Source of the DNA: Qipengyuania vulgaris
GTDB lineage: Bacteria > Pseudomonadota > Alphaproteobacteria > Sphingomonadales > Sphingomonadaceae
Direction: 5' to 3'
Assembly: GCF_009827325.1 (NCBI RefSeq)
Contig: NZ_WTYC01000001.1
Coordinates: forward strand, 1 to 64,000
DNA: 64,000 bases
The position numbers were made by a program, and so were the translations under genes. Shown piece after piece: positions 49,028-57,684 of this stretch. How positions within the stretch are numbered: position 1 is the first letter of the stretch; the number at the start of each line of letters is the position of its first letter. The notes beneath the pieces were generated by a model. That model had not been told where the DNA came from and did not search any database. It saw only the letters and a program-made list of their open reading frames with translations.

Positions 49028-49762
49028 TCAGGCAGCGACTTCGGGCAGGTCAAAGAAGTCCACCTTGCCGGTTTCGAGGCTGTAATAGGCGCCCACTACC
49101 CACAATTCGCCCTTCTGCTGGGGATCCAGCATGATCGGATCGGTCTGCTCGCGCAGTTGCTTCACGACGCGGCGCACATTTGCACGCACGGAGTTGTCGA
49201 GCAGGTCGCCCTCTTCACTTCGCGCCTGCAGCACCGCGGGAATGATCGGTTCGATCATCGGTCCGATCGAACCGGGGAAGGTGGCATTGTCGGTCACCAC
49301 CTCGGTCGCTGCTTTCACGGCCCCGCAGCTTTCGTGCCCCATCACCACCACCAGCGGGGTCTTGAGGACAGCGACGGCATATTCGATCGATCCCAGCGCC
49401 ACGGTATCCACGGTGTTGCCGGCGTTACGGATGATGAAGAGCTCGCCGAGGCCCCGGCCGAACAGCAGTTCGGGGGGCACGCGGCTGTCGGAATATGTGA
49501 CGTAAGCCGCGAAGGGCGCCTGACCCAATGCAAGGTCGAGCCGCTGCTGCGCGCTGGTAACCGTGCTCCTCTGCTCTCCGCGGAGGAAGGCGGCATTGCC
49601 CTCCCGCAGGAGATCCAGCGCTTGTGCGGGTGTGAGGTCCGAAGCCGGAGGGGCGGCAGCCGGAACTGTGGCGGTTGCCGATTGTGCAGCTGCCGCTCCG
49701 CTTGTGATTGCGGCGAGGCCCAGTGCACCCGCACCGCCGATTACTTGCCTGCGTGTAGTCAT
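49028..49762 (-). CDS. Exported beta-carbonic anhydrase-like protein lacking one zinc-binding Cys
   Basis: 244 residues. The N terminus TTRRQVIGGAGALGLAAI is a twin-arginine signal, so the folded protein is exported. The beta-CA fold is clear: SDSRVPPELLFGRGLGELFIIRNAGN and GHESCGAVKAA. However, the first zinc ligand, normally Cys in the CSDSR motif, is Tyr90 (codon TAT at 49493-49495, one transition from TGT). Asp92, Arg94, His143 and Cys146 remain. The enzyme may be inactive, bind metal differently or have another role. The gene overlaps terC by four bases. Confidence 0.87.
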   Translation of the reverse strand: MTTRRQVIGGAGALGLAAITSGAAAAQSATATVPAAAPPASDLTPAQALDLLREGNAAFLRGEQRSTVTSAQQRLDLALGQAPFAAYVTYSDSRVPPELLFGRGLGELFIIRNAGNTVDTVALGSIEYAVAVLKTPLVVVMGHESCGAVKAATEVVTDNATFPGSIGPMIEPIIPAVLQARSEEGDLLDNSVRANVRRVVKQLREQTDPIMLDPQQKGELWVVGAYYSLETGKVDFFDLPEVAA

Positions 49763-50799
49763 CGCAATTCGTCCTTTGCTTCTGCATTGTCGACCCGGAG
49801 GTGATTATCCGCCGGCCATTCCGGCTCGGGTTCGAACCGGGTTTTGGCCAGCGAATAAAGGATCCCCGCCGCGATCAGCGCAAAGGTGACGCCAAGGCTG
49901 ACCCAAGCCGGGAATTTCTCGCCGCCCAGAAGGAAATCGGCAACGAATATCTTGGACCCGATGAACACCAGCACCGCGGCCAGCGCATATTTGAGATAGT
50001 GGAAGCGGTGCACCATCGCGGCGAGCGCGAAGTAGAGCGCGCGCAGGCCGAGGATGGCGACGATGTTCGAGGTGTAGACGATGAAGGTATCGGTCGTAAT
50101 GGCGAAGATCGCCGGCACGCTGTCGACCGCGAACACGAGGTCGGCGAGATTGATGACCACCAGCGCCAGGAACAGCGGCGTTGCCGCGCGCACCATCTTG
50201 CCCGTCTTTTCATCCGGGACCTTCACGAAGAAATGCTGCGCATGCAGTTCCTTCGTCACGCGCATGTGGGTGCTGATCCACCGCACAACGGGGTTGTTGC
50301 CGACATCCATCGGCTCGTCCCCGGCGAAGAACATCTTGATCCCGGTCACGATCAGGAAGGCGGCAAAGAGGTAGAGCACCCCGTAGGCCTCGGCCAGCAG
50401 GGCTGCCCCGCCCGCGATCATCAGTCCGCGCAGCACGATCACGGCCATGATGCCCCACAGCAGCGCACGGTATTGGTACTTCGCGGGAATGGCGAAATAG
50501 GTGAAGATCAGGCTGATCACGAAGACGTTGTCGATCGACAGCGCCTTTTCGATGAAGAAGCCGGTGTAATACTGCATCCCGGCATCCGGACCCCGCTCGA
50601 ACCAGACCCACGCGCCGAACAGCATGGCGACGCCGATATAGAAGGCCGACAGCTTGAGGCTCTCGGATATGCCGAGTTCCTTGTCCTCCTTATGGAGCAC
50701 GCCGAGATCGAAAGCGGTCAGAATGATAACGATGGCGAGGAAGGCGGCCCAGAACCAAACGGGGGTGCCGAGCCAGTCCTGCATGAGGAATTCGATCAT
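49759..50799 (-). CDS. TerC-family membrane protein (Alx-like)
   Basis: 346 residues with about eight or nine membrane helices. SIDNVFVISLIF and VFAVDSVPAIFAIT hold the conserved acidic residues of TerC/Alx proteins, which are linked to manganese export and metal insertion at the membrane. Length and sequence fit the Alx-type branch. It lies between nhaA and the carbonic anhydrase gene with four-base overlaps on both sides. Confidence 0.92.
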   Translation of the reverse strand: MIEFLMQDWLGTPVWFWAAFLAIVIILTAFDLGVLHKEDKELGISESLKLSAFYIGVAMLFGAWVWFERGPDAGMQYYTGFFIEKALSIDNVFVISLIFTYFAIPAKYQYRALLWGIMAVIVLRGLMIAGGAALLAEAYGVLYLFAAFLIVTGIKMFFAGDEPMDVGNNPVVRWISTHMRVTKELHAQHFFVKVPDEKTGKMVRAATPLFLALVVINLADLVFAVDSVPAIFAITTDTFIVYTSNIVAILGLRALYFALAAMVHRFHYLKYALAAVLVFIGSKIFVADFLLGGEKFPAWVSLGVTFALIAAGILYSLAKTRFEPEPEWPADNHLRVDNAEAKDELR

Positions 50800-51992
50800 T
50801 CTACATTACCTTTTGGAGCTGCCACGGAATTTGGCAGTGCGGATTTGAGCAGCAGATATCCGGCAATCGCGGCCACGGTGGATCCGGCGAGCACGCCAAG
50901 CTTGACCGCATCGATCTGTTCCGGGCTGGCGAAAGCGAGATTGCCGATGAACAGGCTCATGGTGAAACCGATCGCGGCGAGCAGCGACAGGGCATGGATC
51001 TGTCTCCAGTTCACATCATGCGGCAGGCTGGCGAGACCGGTTTTCACCGCAATCCATGCGAATCCGAAAATGCCGAGCTGCTTTCCGACCAGAAGGCCGA
51101 GCGCGATGCCCAGCGGCAGCGGGTCGATCAGGGCCGATGGCTCGATCCCGACCAGCGTCACGCCTGCATTCGCGAAACCGAAAATCGGGATGACGAGGAA
51201 CGCCACCCAGGGGTGAAGCGCGTGCTCCATCCGCTCCAGCGGGCCATGGTCGCTGTCGGGATCCAGGGGTATGGTCATCGCCGCAGCGACGCCGGCAAGC
51301 GTCGCGTGAACCCCCGACTTGAGCACGAAGGCCCACATCAGGATTGCGAGCAGAACATAGGGGATGGTCGACTGGACCTTGGCCCGGCCCAATGCGAGCA
51401 TCAGTACGAACACGGCGGCTCCCGCTGCGAGCATACCGGTGTCGAGTTCACCCGAGTAGAACAGCGCGATGATCGCAATCGCCCCGATGTCGTCGATCAC
51501 TGCAATCGCGAGCAGCAGGGCCTTGAGCGCCACCGGAACCCGCGGACCGAGCAGTGAAAGGATACCCAGGGCGAAAGCGATGTCGGTCGCCGCGGGAATG
51601 GCCCACCCGCGAATATTCTCCGCGCTATCGAGGTTGACGCCGATGAAGACCAAGGCCGGAAGTGCCATGCCGCCAAGCGCTGCGACGAGGGGAAGCGAAG
51701 CCTTGCTCCAACTGGAAAGCTGCCCTTCCAGAACTTCGCGCTTCACCTCGAGCCCGACGAGGAAGAAGAACACGGCCATCAATCCATCATTGATCCAGAG
51801 CAGCAGCGGTTTGTCGATGACGAAACTGCCGAAGGCGGCAATCACCGGGATGTCCAGGAACCCGAAATAGGTGCCTGCCACCGGTGAATTGGCGATTGCC
51901 AGAGCCAGCGCTGCGGCAAATATGAGGACGATACCGCCCGCAGATTCCTTTTGCAGGAATTCGCGCAGCAAGGGCGTGATGGCTTGAACCAT
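50796..51992 (-). CDS. nhaA: Na+/H+ antiporter NhaA
   Basis: 398 residues, 12 predicted helices. The ion-binding Asp pair is in AVIDDIGAIAIIALFYSG. The segment LFFFLVGLEVKREVLEGQLS is characteristic. It exchanges Na+ or Li+ for protons and supports growth in salt and at alkaline pH. GGAG lies seven bases before the ATG but can pair with an upstream UCUCC (see leader). It is the first gene of nhaA-terC-carbonic anhydrase. Confidence 0.95.
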   Translation of the reverse strand: MVQAITPLLREFLQKESAGGIVLIFAAALALAIANSPVAGTYFGFLDIPVIAAFGSFVIDKPLLLWINDGLMAVFFFLVGLEVKREVLEGQLSSWSKASLPLVAALGGMALPALVFIGVNLDSAENIRGWAIPAATDIAFALGILSLLGPRVPVALKALLLAIAVIDDIGAIAIIALFYSGELDTGMLAAGAAVFVLMLALGRAKVQSTIPYVLLAILMWAFVLKSGVHATLAGVAAAMTIPLDPDSDHGPLERMEHALHPWVAFLVIPIFGFANAGVTLVGIEPSALIDPLPLGIALGLLVGKQLGIFGFAWIAVKTGLASLPHDVNWRQIHALSLLAAIGFTMSLFIGNLAFASPEQIDAVKLGVLAGSTVAAIAGYLLLKSALPNSVAAPKGNVE

Positions 51993-51997
51993 TATTT

Positions 51998-52077
51998 TCT
52001 CCGGTCTCTATCTGGAGAGTACGGCCGATGGGCAGCCGCCGCCTGCGCTATGGGGAACTTGCGCGGCGACGGCCCCC
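51998..52077 (-). promoter_or_regulatory. Structured 5' leader of nhaA (candidate riboswitch)
   Basis: In the minus-strand transcript GCCGUCGCC (52073-52065) pairs with GGCGGCGGC (52043-52035) and GCGC pairs with GCGC inside, a long hairpin with a 12-base loop. The loop has CCCC that could pair with a GGGGG at the hairpin foot as a pseudoknot. Nearer the gene UCUCC (52018-52014) pairs with GGAGA (52002-51998), which covers the ribosome binding site. Cation-responsive RNA motifs (nhaA-I, nhaA-II) are described upstream of nhaA genes; I cannot say whether this is one of them. Confidence 0.6.
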
Positions 52078-52081
52078 GTGG

Positions 52082-52099
52082 CCTGCCGTGTCAGGCAGG
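52082..52099. terminator. Hairpin at end of DUF465 gene
   Basis: cctgcc (52082-52087) and ggcagg (52094-52099) form a perfect 6-bp stem whose loop includes the DUF465 stop codon. It may end the DUF465 transcript or mark the 5' side of the nhaA leader. Confidence 0.45.
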
Positions 52100-52264
52100 T
52101 TTGCCGTGTTTAGCAAGTCGATGAAGCGCTTCTTTGACACGCAGCTTCAAGCGTTTCAGGCGCGATATCTCGCCGGGATCGGGAAGCATCTTGCGCAATT
52201 CCATACGCAGCCGCTCGTCGATCCGCTGGTGGATCTGCGTCAGTCTGAAGGTTCGGGCCGTCAC
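52091..52264 (-). CDS. Small DUF465 (YdcH-like) protein
   Basis: 57 residues with a GTG start at 52264, chosen because AAGGAG lies seven bases upstream; a longer frame exists but has no such site. The sequence (FRLTQIHQRIDERLRMELRK … EISRLKRLKLRVKEALHRL) is a basic helical hairpin typical of DUF465. Such proteins are common and uncharacterised. It stands between bamD and the nhaA operon. Confidence 0.8.
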   Translation of the reverse strand: MTARTFRLTQIHQRIDERLRMELRKMLPDPGEISRLKRLKLRVKEALHRLAKHGKPA

Positions 52265-52497
52265 TTTCGGTCTCCTTGATCGAGATGAAATCGATCGGGC
52301 AACCGATGGGCCATCAGGCTGGGAGAGGAGGAAGAGGGGCCTGCCAGCACGCATCGGTTGTCCGATGCGGTCCGACATCACGTGAGCTGAAAGCGCACGC
52401 CAGAGGGGCCCGGTCCGCATTTCTTACATGCGGCACGAACACTCCGGTTTCAAGTGCTGTCTGAGAATTTTTTTGGCGGTTGGACCGCTCCGCCCGA

Positions 52498-53298
52498 CTA
52501 GCTGGCCGAAACGCCTGCCGCGTGATCCTCGATCAGGTCGTAGGCTTTCTCGTACCATTCGTTGCCCGGATAGTTGGCACCCAGCACGGCGGCGTATTTC
52601 ACGGCCTCGGGACGAATGCCCAGAGCCAGGCTGCTTTCCACGAGGCGATAGAGGGCCTCCGGAACATGGCTAGTAGTCTGGTAGGTATCGACCACGTTCT
52701 GGAAACGGATCTGCGCGGCAATCCATTTGCCCGACCGCTGGTAGTAACGGCCGATCTCCATTTCCTTGCCGGCAAGGTGATCTTCGACGAGATCGATCTT
52801 GAGGCGGGCATCCGAAGCATACTGGGTCTGCGGGAAACGGCGATTGACCTCGCGCAATGCAGTAAGCGCCTGCTCGGTCACCTTCTGGTCACGCTGCACG
52901 TCACTGATTTGCTCATAATAGCTCAGCGCGATCAGGTAATAGGCGTAAGGTGCATCCTGGTTTCCGGGATGGATCGAAAGGAAGCGCTGCGCGGAGGCGG
53001 TCGTCTTGTTATAATCGCCAGCAGCGTAATAGCTGAACGCGCTCATAAGCTGGGCACGGCGAGCCCAGGGCGAATAGGGATGCTGGCGCTCGACCTCGTC
53101 GAAAAGGGCCGCCGCCAGTTGCGGCCGTCCGCGGTCGAGTTGCCGCTTCGCCTCCGAATAAAGCGTTTCCACATCGCGTGCCACATAGGCCGTATCTTCC
53201 GGCTGGTTGGTCCCGCCACCGCAAGCGGCAGTAAATGCAGTGGCTGCGGCGAGTGCGCCGAGGGCGAGCGTGCGGCTGATACGCGAATGGATCGTCAT
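52498..53298 (-). CDS. bamD: Outer-membrane protein assembly factor BamD
   Basis: 266 residues. The signal peptide ends in FTAACGGG with lipidated Cys26. TPR repeats follow (ETLYSEAKRQLDRGRPQLAAALFDEVERQHPYSPWARRAQLM and later repeats), the YfiO/BamD domain. It is part of the BAM complex that inserts beta-barrel proteins. It lies 67 bases downstream of proB. Confidence 0.94.
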   Translation of the reverse strand: MTIHSRISRTLALGALAAATAFTAACGGGTNQPEDTAYVARDVETLYSEAKRQLDRGRPQLAAALFDEVERQHPYSPWARRAQLMSAFSYYAAGDYNKTTASAQRFLSIHPGNQDAPYAYYLIALSYYEQISDVQRDQKVTEQALTALREVNRRFPQTQYASDARLKIDLVEDHLAGKEMEIGRYYQRSGKWIAAQIRFQNVVDTYQTTSHVPEALYRLVESSLALGIRPEAVKYAAVLGANYPGNEWYEKAYDLIEDHAAGVSAS

Positions 53299-53365
53299 AG
53301 GGCCGAGCCTATAGCCACGGCTCCGCTGAACGCCAAGTGAAGTTGTGCCCGCTTTCCCCGCCGGT

Positions 53366-54514
53366 TCATAACTCGTTGATCACACCCGGGGCGTCCCAGA
53401 GCAGATGGCGGGTCTCCAGCATGACGAGATTGTTGCTGCGCACGATTTCCCCGCGAGTCTTGTAACCAAGCAACTGCTCCGCTTCCGTATCCGGGTTATG
53501 CGTCAGGACGCGCAGTTCCTCAGAAGTGAAATCGGACAGGCCGCGAGCGCGCTCGATACCCTTGCTGTCGTAGATGTGGAGGACATCACCGCGGGTGAAA
53601 TCCCCATCCATCGAAATAATGTCAGCCCGGCGGATCGGCCGTTTGCCCTCGGCGAGCGCGTCGGCAACCGCTTCCGCGACGACGAGGCTGCCTGCCATTT
53701 GGAGGCGGTTGGCGATCCAGCTGTCCCAGCCCGACAAGGGATTGGGATGCGGCAGGACCTTGGTTGCCCGGCGGCTTCCATCAAGCACGGTCGATAGCGG
53801 ACGATCGACTTCGCCCTGGGCGATCCAGGTCGTGACCCCGGCTTCCTGCGCCATATTGGCGGCCTGAAGCTTGGTCTCCATCCCGCCGGTCCCGAGCGTG
53901 CTCTTCCCCTTCGTGGCCGCCATATAGGGCGCCACCTCGGTCACTTCGGGAATGAACTTGGCTTCGGGATCGTCGGGATTGCGGTCGTAAAGGCCGTCGA
54001 CGCCGGTCAGGATGATGAAGTCCGTCGCGCCGACCATCTGGGCGACCTTGGCGGCCAGTCGGTCATTGTCTCCCACGCGAATTTCTTCCGTAGTGATCGT
54101 GTCGTTCTCGTTAACAATCGGGATGACGTTCGCTTCGAGAAGACGGTGCACGGTGTTGCGTGTGTTGAGGAAACGTCGGTGATCCTCGAAATCGCCGAGG
54201 GTCAGCAGGACCTGCGCAATTTCGAACCCGAATTCGTGGCCTACCTGCTTGTAAGCATTGAGCAACAGGGGCATGCCGCAAGCTGCCGCAGCCTGCTTGT
54301 CGGATATTCCGGCGCTTTCGGGCGTTTCCCCGATGATGCGCAGGCCGAGCGCGACCGATCCGGATGAACACAGGATCACGTCGTTCCCCTCTGCGCGCAA
54401 ATTCGCAACGTCTTCGAGGAGGCGCTGGAGGAAGCCGTAACGCGGAGTCAGCATATCCTGGTTGGCGAGGAGGGCCGAACCGATCTTGACAACAATATTA
54501 CGTTTCTGGGTCAT
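53366..54514 (-). CDS. proB: Glutamate 5-kinase
   Basis: 382 residues. The amino-acid kinase domain (NIVVKIGSALL … GSVALGLRI, VNENDTITTEEIRVGDNDRLAAKVA) is followed by a C-terminal PUA domain (ADIISMDGDFTRGDVLHIYD). It phosphorylates glutamate, the first step of proline synthesis, and is normally inhibited by proline. It is divergent from proC and proA, which catalyse the following steps. Confidence 0.95.
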   Translation of the reverse strand: MTQKRNIVVKIGSALLANQDMLTPRYGFLQRLLEDVANLRAEGNDVILCSSGSVALGLRIIGETPESAGISDKQAAAACGMPLLLNAYKQVGHEFGFEIAQVLLTLGDFEDHRRFLNTRNTVHRLLEANVIPIVNENDTITTEEIRVGDNDRLAAKVAQMVGATDFIILTGVDGLYDRNPDDPEAKFIPEVTEVAPYMAATKGKSTLGTGGMETKLQAANMAQEAGVTTWIAQGEVDRPLSTVLDGSRRATKVLPHPNPLSGWDSWIANRLQMAGSLVVAEAVADALAEGKRPIRRADIISMDGDFTRGDVLHIYDSKGIERARGLSDFTSEELRVLTHNPDTEAEQLLGYKTRGEIVRSNNLVMLETRHLLWDAPGVINEL

Positions 54515-54534
54515 ATAATGAAAATGTGCCTACC

Positions 54535-54562
54535 TTGAAATTTCTGGGATACTACGTAGATA
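54535..54562 (+). promoter_or_regulatory. Possible sigma-70-type promoter for proC
   Basis: TTGAAA (54535-54540) and TAGATA (54557-54562) are 16 bases apart, in the AT-rich zone between proB and proC. The -10 box is weak (three of six). Confidence 0.35.
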
Positions 54563-54614
54563 GAGATGGTGCAGTGCACAACCGGATTTTTCAAATTATC
54601 GCACACGAAAGTCT

Positions 54615-55511
54615 TTGAAAGAAACGACCCAAGAAACATTCAAGACTTACACACCCGATAGTTTTAAATTGGAACTAAAACAAGAATTACACAAAGCGCC
54701 CGGAGCGCGGAAACGGAATTCTAAAATCGTAAACTCTATTCTTATTGTCGGCTGCGGAAAAATGGGCTCCGCTTTACTTTCGCAATGGGTGAACGGGGAT
54801 GAATCGATCACCGTCGTCGACCCCATGGCTACTGATCTGCCGGACAGCGTGAAGCTGGTCCGCGACCGTGGCGAGATCGCGTCGGAAAGTTTCGACTGCA
54901 TTATCGCTGCCGTCAAGCCGCAGTTGATCGACGAGGTGCTGCCCGATTATGCGGAGAACCTGGCGAAAGGCGGATATGTCCTTTCGATTGCCGCGGGATA
55001 TTCCGCCCCTCGCCTCTCGAAACTCATGGGCGATGCCCCCGTGGTACGCACGATGCCCAATCTTCCGGCGGCCATCGGCCGCGGAGTGAGCGGTCTCTGC
55101 CCCGGCCCCCATGCGACAGACGATCACATGAAGCACGCCGAAGCCTTCATGAGCCGGGCGGGAACCACCATCGCTGTCGACAGCGAAGAGAAGCTCGACC
55201 GCGTGACCGCCGTCGCAGGTTCTGGTCCCGGGTATGTTTTCGAGATCGCCCGGGCCTATGCGGAAGCTGCGATGGCCCAGGGGTTCAGCGAGGATGATGC
55301 CCGCGACATGGTGCTCGGCACCATCGGAGGTGCGATCGCCATGGCCAGTGAGCCCGGCGCAGCAAGCCTAGAGGACCTCCGCAATTCGGTGACCAGCAAG
55401 GGTGGTACCACCGCCGCGGGCCTGAATGCACTTAATGGCGACAATGGCCTATCCGACCGCCTGCATGCTACACTGCAGGCAGCCTACGACCGGGCAGTCG
55501 AGCTGCGCTGA
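54615..55511 (+). CDS. proC: Pyrroline-5-carboxylate reductase with AT-rich 5' end
   Basis: 298 residues if the TTG at 54615 is used. The NAD(P)-binding motif [17 protein letters not shown] starts around residue 42, so about 40 extra residues (basic, no signal) precede the usual start. The core is complete: [52 protein letters not shown] and [13 protein letters not shown]. It reduces pyrroline-5-carboxylate to proline. The first 55 codons are far richer in A and T than the rest. No convincing ribosome binding site is seen, so the start is uncertain. Confidence 0.92.
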   Translation: MKETTQETFKTYTPDSFKLELKQELHKAPGARKRNSKIVNSILIVGCGKMGSALLSQWVNGDESITVVDPMATDLPDSVKLVRDRGEIASESFDCIIAAVKPQLIDEVLPDYAENLAKGGYVLSIAAGYSAPRLSKLMGDAPVVRTMPNLPAAIGRGVSGLCPGPHATDDHMKHAEAFMSRAGTTIAVDSEEKLDRVTAVAGSGPGYVFEIARAYAEAAMAQGFSEDDARDMVLGTIGGAIAMASEPGAASLEDLRNSVTSKGGTTAAGLNALNGDNGLSDRLHATLQAAYDRAVELR

Positions 55512-55554
55512 CCATCAAGCGCCTCCAGCCCCCCACAAGACGAAGAGAGAACCC

Positions 55555-56820
55555 ATGAACGACCAGACCCTAGACCCGCAGATCCACATCACTACCCTCG
55601 GCCAGAACGCCCGCAAGGCGGCCCGCGGCCTGCTCTCCGCCAGCAGCGAGGCCAAGAATACTGCCCTGCGCGAAGCGGCCAAGGCCCTGCGCGCGGCGAC
55701 ACCCGAGCTGCTGGAAGCAAATGCCGAGGACGTGAAGAGCGTCGAGGGCAAGAAGCCCGACAGTTTCATCGACCGTCTCAAACTGACCGAAGACCGCATC
55801 GAAGGCATGGCTTCGGCTCTGGAAGAGATCGCCGAACTGCCCGATCCGGTAGGCCGCGAACTGGCGACCTTCGAACGCCCGAATGGCCTGTCGATCCAGC
55901 GAGTCGCCGTACCCATCGGTGTGATCGGCATGATCTACGAAAGCCGCCCCAACGTCGGCGCCGATGCCAGCGCGCTGTGCCTCAAGAGCGGTAACGCCGT
56001 GATCCTTCGCGGGGGCAGCGAAAGCCGCCACTCTACCCGCGTGATCGTCGAATGCATGCGCAAGGGTCTAAAGGCCGCAGGCCTGCCCGAAGATGCCGTC
56101 CAGACCGTCGGCACGACCGACCGCGCCGCCGTTGCCGCGCTGCTCAAGGCGGATGAATTCGTCGACCTCGTCATCCCGCGCGGTGGCCGGGGCCTGGTCG
56201 AACTGGTGCGCGACCAGGCGAGCGTGCCCACCCTCCTCCACCTCGACGGCAACTGTCACAGCTACGTCCACGAAGCGGCCGATCTGGACAAGGCAGCCGA
56301 AGTCATCCGCAATGCCAAGCTGCGCCGTACCGGCGTGTGCGGGGCCACGGAGAGCATCGTGGTCGACCGCTCGGTTGCGAAGGACTTCATCCCGCGCCTC
56401 ACGAAGATCATGGACGGCGACTGCGAATTGCGCGGCGACGAGGAAGCGGTGGCGATCGATTCCAGCATCACACCCGCGACCGAAGCCGACTGGGACACCG
56501 AATATCTCGATCCCATCGCATCGGTGAAGGTGGTCAGCGGACTCGACGAAGCGATCGACTGGGTCGACACCCACTCTTCCCACCACACCGACGCGATCAT
56601 GACCGAAGACGACGAGGCGGCCCGCCGTTTCATGACCACCATCGACAGCGCGATCGTCATGCGCAATGCCAGCACGCAGTTCGCCGATGGCGGTGAGTTC
56701 GGCATGGGCGCCGAGATCGGCATCGCCACCGGCAAGATGCACGCCCGCGGCCCGGTCGGGCTGGAGCAGCTCTGCAGCTTCAAATATCTCGTCCACGGCG
56801 AAGGCCAGACGAGGCCGTAA
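55555..56820 (+). CDS. proA: Glutamate-5-semialdehyde dehydrogenase
   Basis: 421 residues from ATG 55555. The catalytic Cys lies in [10 protein letters not shown], and [17 protein letters not shown] and [20 protein letters not shown] are family motifs. It reduces glutamyl-5-phosphate with NADPH in proline synthesis. It is 43 bases after proC, probably the same transcript. Confidence 0.95.
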   Translation: MNDQTLDPQIHITTLGQNARKAARGLLSASSEAKNTALREAAKALRAATPELLEANAEDVKSVEGKKPDSFIDRLKLTEDRIEGMASALEEIAELPDPVGRELATFERPNGLSIQRVAVPIGVIGMIYESRPNVGADASALCLKSGNAVILRGGSESRHSTRVIVECMRKGLKAAGLPEDAVQTVGTTDRAAVAALLKADEFVDLVIPRGGRGLVELVRDQASVPTLLHLDGNCHSYVHEAADLDKAAEVIRNAKLRRTGVCGATESIVVDRSVAKDFIPRLTKIMDGDCELRGDEEAVAIDSSITPATEADWDTEYLDPIASVKVVSGLDEAIDWVDTHSSHHTDAIMTEDDEAARRFMTTIDSAIVMRNASTQFADGGEFGMGAEIGIATGKMHARGPVGLEQLCSFKYLVHGEGQTRP

Positions 56821-56880
56821 CCATTGCTTTACCCGGCTCCGCGCAGAAGCCTCTGATTAGAGGCCAGCGGAGTCGGCGTA

Positions 56881-57399
56881 ATGTTTGATTGGTTCAAACC
56901 GAAGATGGCGCCCGAGGGGCCGGTGACATTCGATTTCGAGACGGAGATCGAAGCGCCCGCCAGCGAGATATACGCCCTCGTCGACTTCGCCGATCCGCGC
57001 AATGCCAAGCGCCAGATGGGCCATAGTGTGGAGCGAGGCGAAGGCGCGCCCGATACCTTCATCCTGATCATGAAGCAGATGCCGGATGCCGAGTTCGTGC
57101 TCTCGGTGACCGACGCCACCGCTCCGTCGAGCTATGGCTACCGCTGCGATCCCCGCCCGCAGCAGGGGCGTTTGCAATGGTCGGCAGAGCGTTACACAAT
57201 CGAGGACCGAGGTAAGGGGAAATGCCTCGTCACGCTCCTCGTGGAAGCGCAATTCGATGAGCCCATGCCGCAAGACGAATATGCCCAGCACGTCGGCATG
57301 ATGGCAGCGGGCTGCGACCTCGTTCTCGAAAAACTGAAGCTTCATGCCGAACAGGGCCTCGATGCCGTTCTGGAATACGAGCGGACCCAATTCGGGTAG
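56881..57399 (+). CDS. SRPBCC (START-like) family protein
   Basis: 172 residues. The sequence (PVTFDFETEIEAPASEIYALVDFADPRN … YGYRCDPRPQQGRLQWSAERYTIEDRGKGKCLVTLLVEAQFDEPM) matches the SRPBCC helix-grip fold that binds hydrophobic ligands. Function unknown. It follows proA by 60 bases. Confidence 0.8.
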   Translation: MFDWFKPKMAPEGPVTFDFETEIEAPASEIYALVDFADPRNAKRQMGHSVERGEGAPDTFILIMKQMPDAEFVLSVTDATAPSSYGYRCDPRPQQGRLQWSAERYTIEDRGKGKCLVTLLVEAQFDEPMPQDEYAQHVGMMAAGCDLVLEKLKLHAEQGLDAVLEYERTQFG

Positions 57400-57684
57400 T
57401 ACCGCCTGGCTTCCTACATTCAGTGACCGACCGTTTGCTGTATTATTCCGAATTCCGGACGTGCCCTGCCGACCGATCCTCGTGTCGCAGGTAGGTTGAC
57501 TCACCGAGGGCCCGCAAAAACTCCTCGCCACAATTCCACCCATCGAAATATAGTCCGTATCGGTTGAAGTCATGAGCTGGCCGTATCGACAATGGTCGGT
57601 TCCATGCTTAGAAGACTTGGGGGAATTGCCTGAATAGATGCAGTTTAAGCGTTATTTAGGCGTTGGGGGGCTAGTGAAAATCTC
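57400..57684. other. Intergenic region, mostly without features
   Basis: 285 bases between the SRPBCC gene and the diguanylate cyclase gene. No coding frame, hairpin terminator or RNA gene is convincing here. The only motif I can name is a CtrA-like box near the right end, listed separately. Confidence 0.5.
57645..57659. promoter_or_regulatory. CtrA-like box before the diguanylate cyclase gene
   Basis: TTAA-gcgttat-TTAG has the TTAA-N7-TTAA layout of the CtrA site, with one mismatch. It ends 25 bases before the ATG of the GGDEF protein. CtrA controls motility and signalling genes in alphaproteobacteria. Confidence 0.45.

Noticed and set aside
51998-52077. Manganese (yybP-ykoY) riboswitch controlling terC
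   Set aside because: The leader precedes nhaA rather than terC, and I could not match the conserved yybP-ykoY loops by eye.
54486-54519. TTGACA and TATAAT hexamers near the proB start
   Set aside because: The hexamers are perfect, but they lie 22 bases apart, too far for a sigma-70 promoter.
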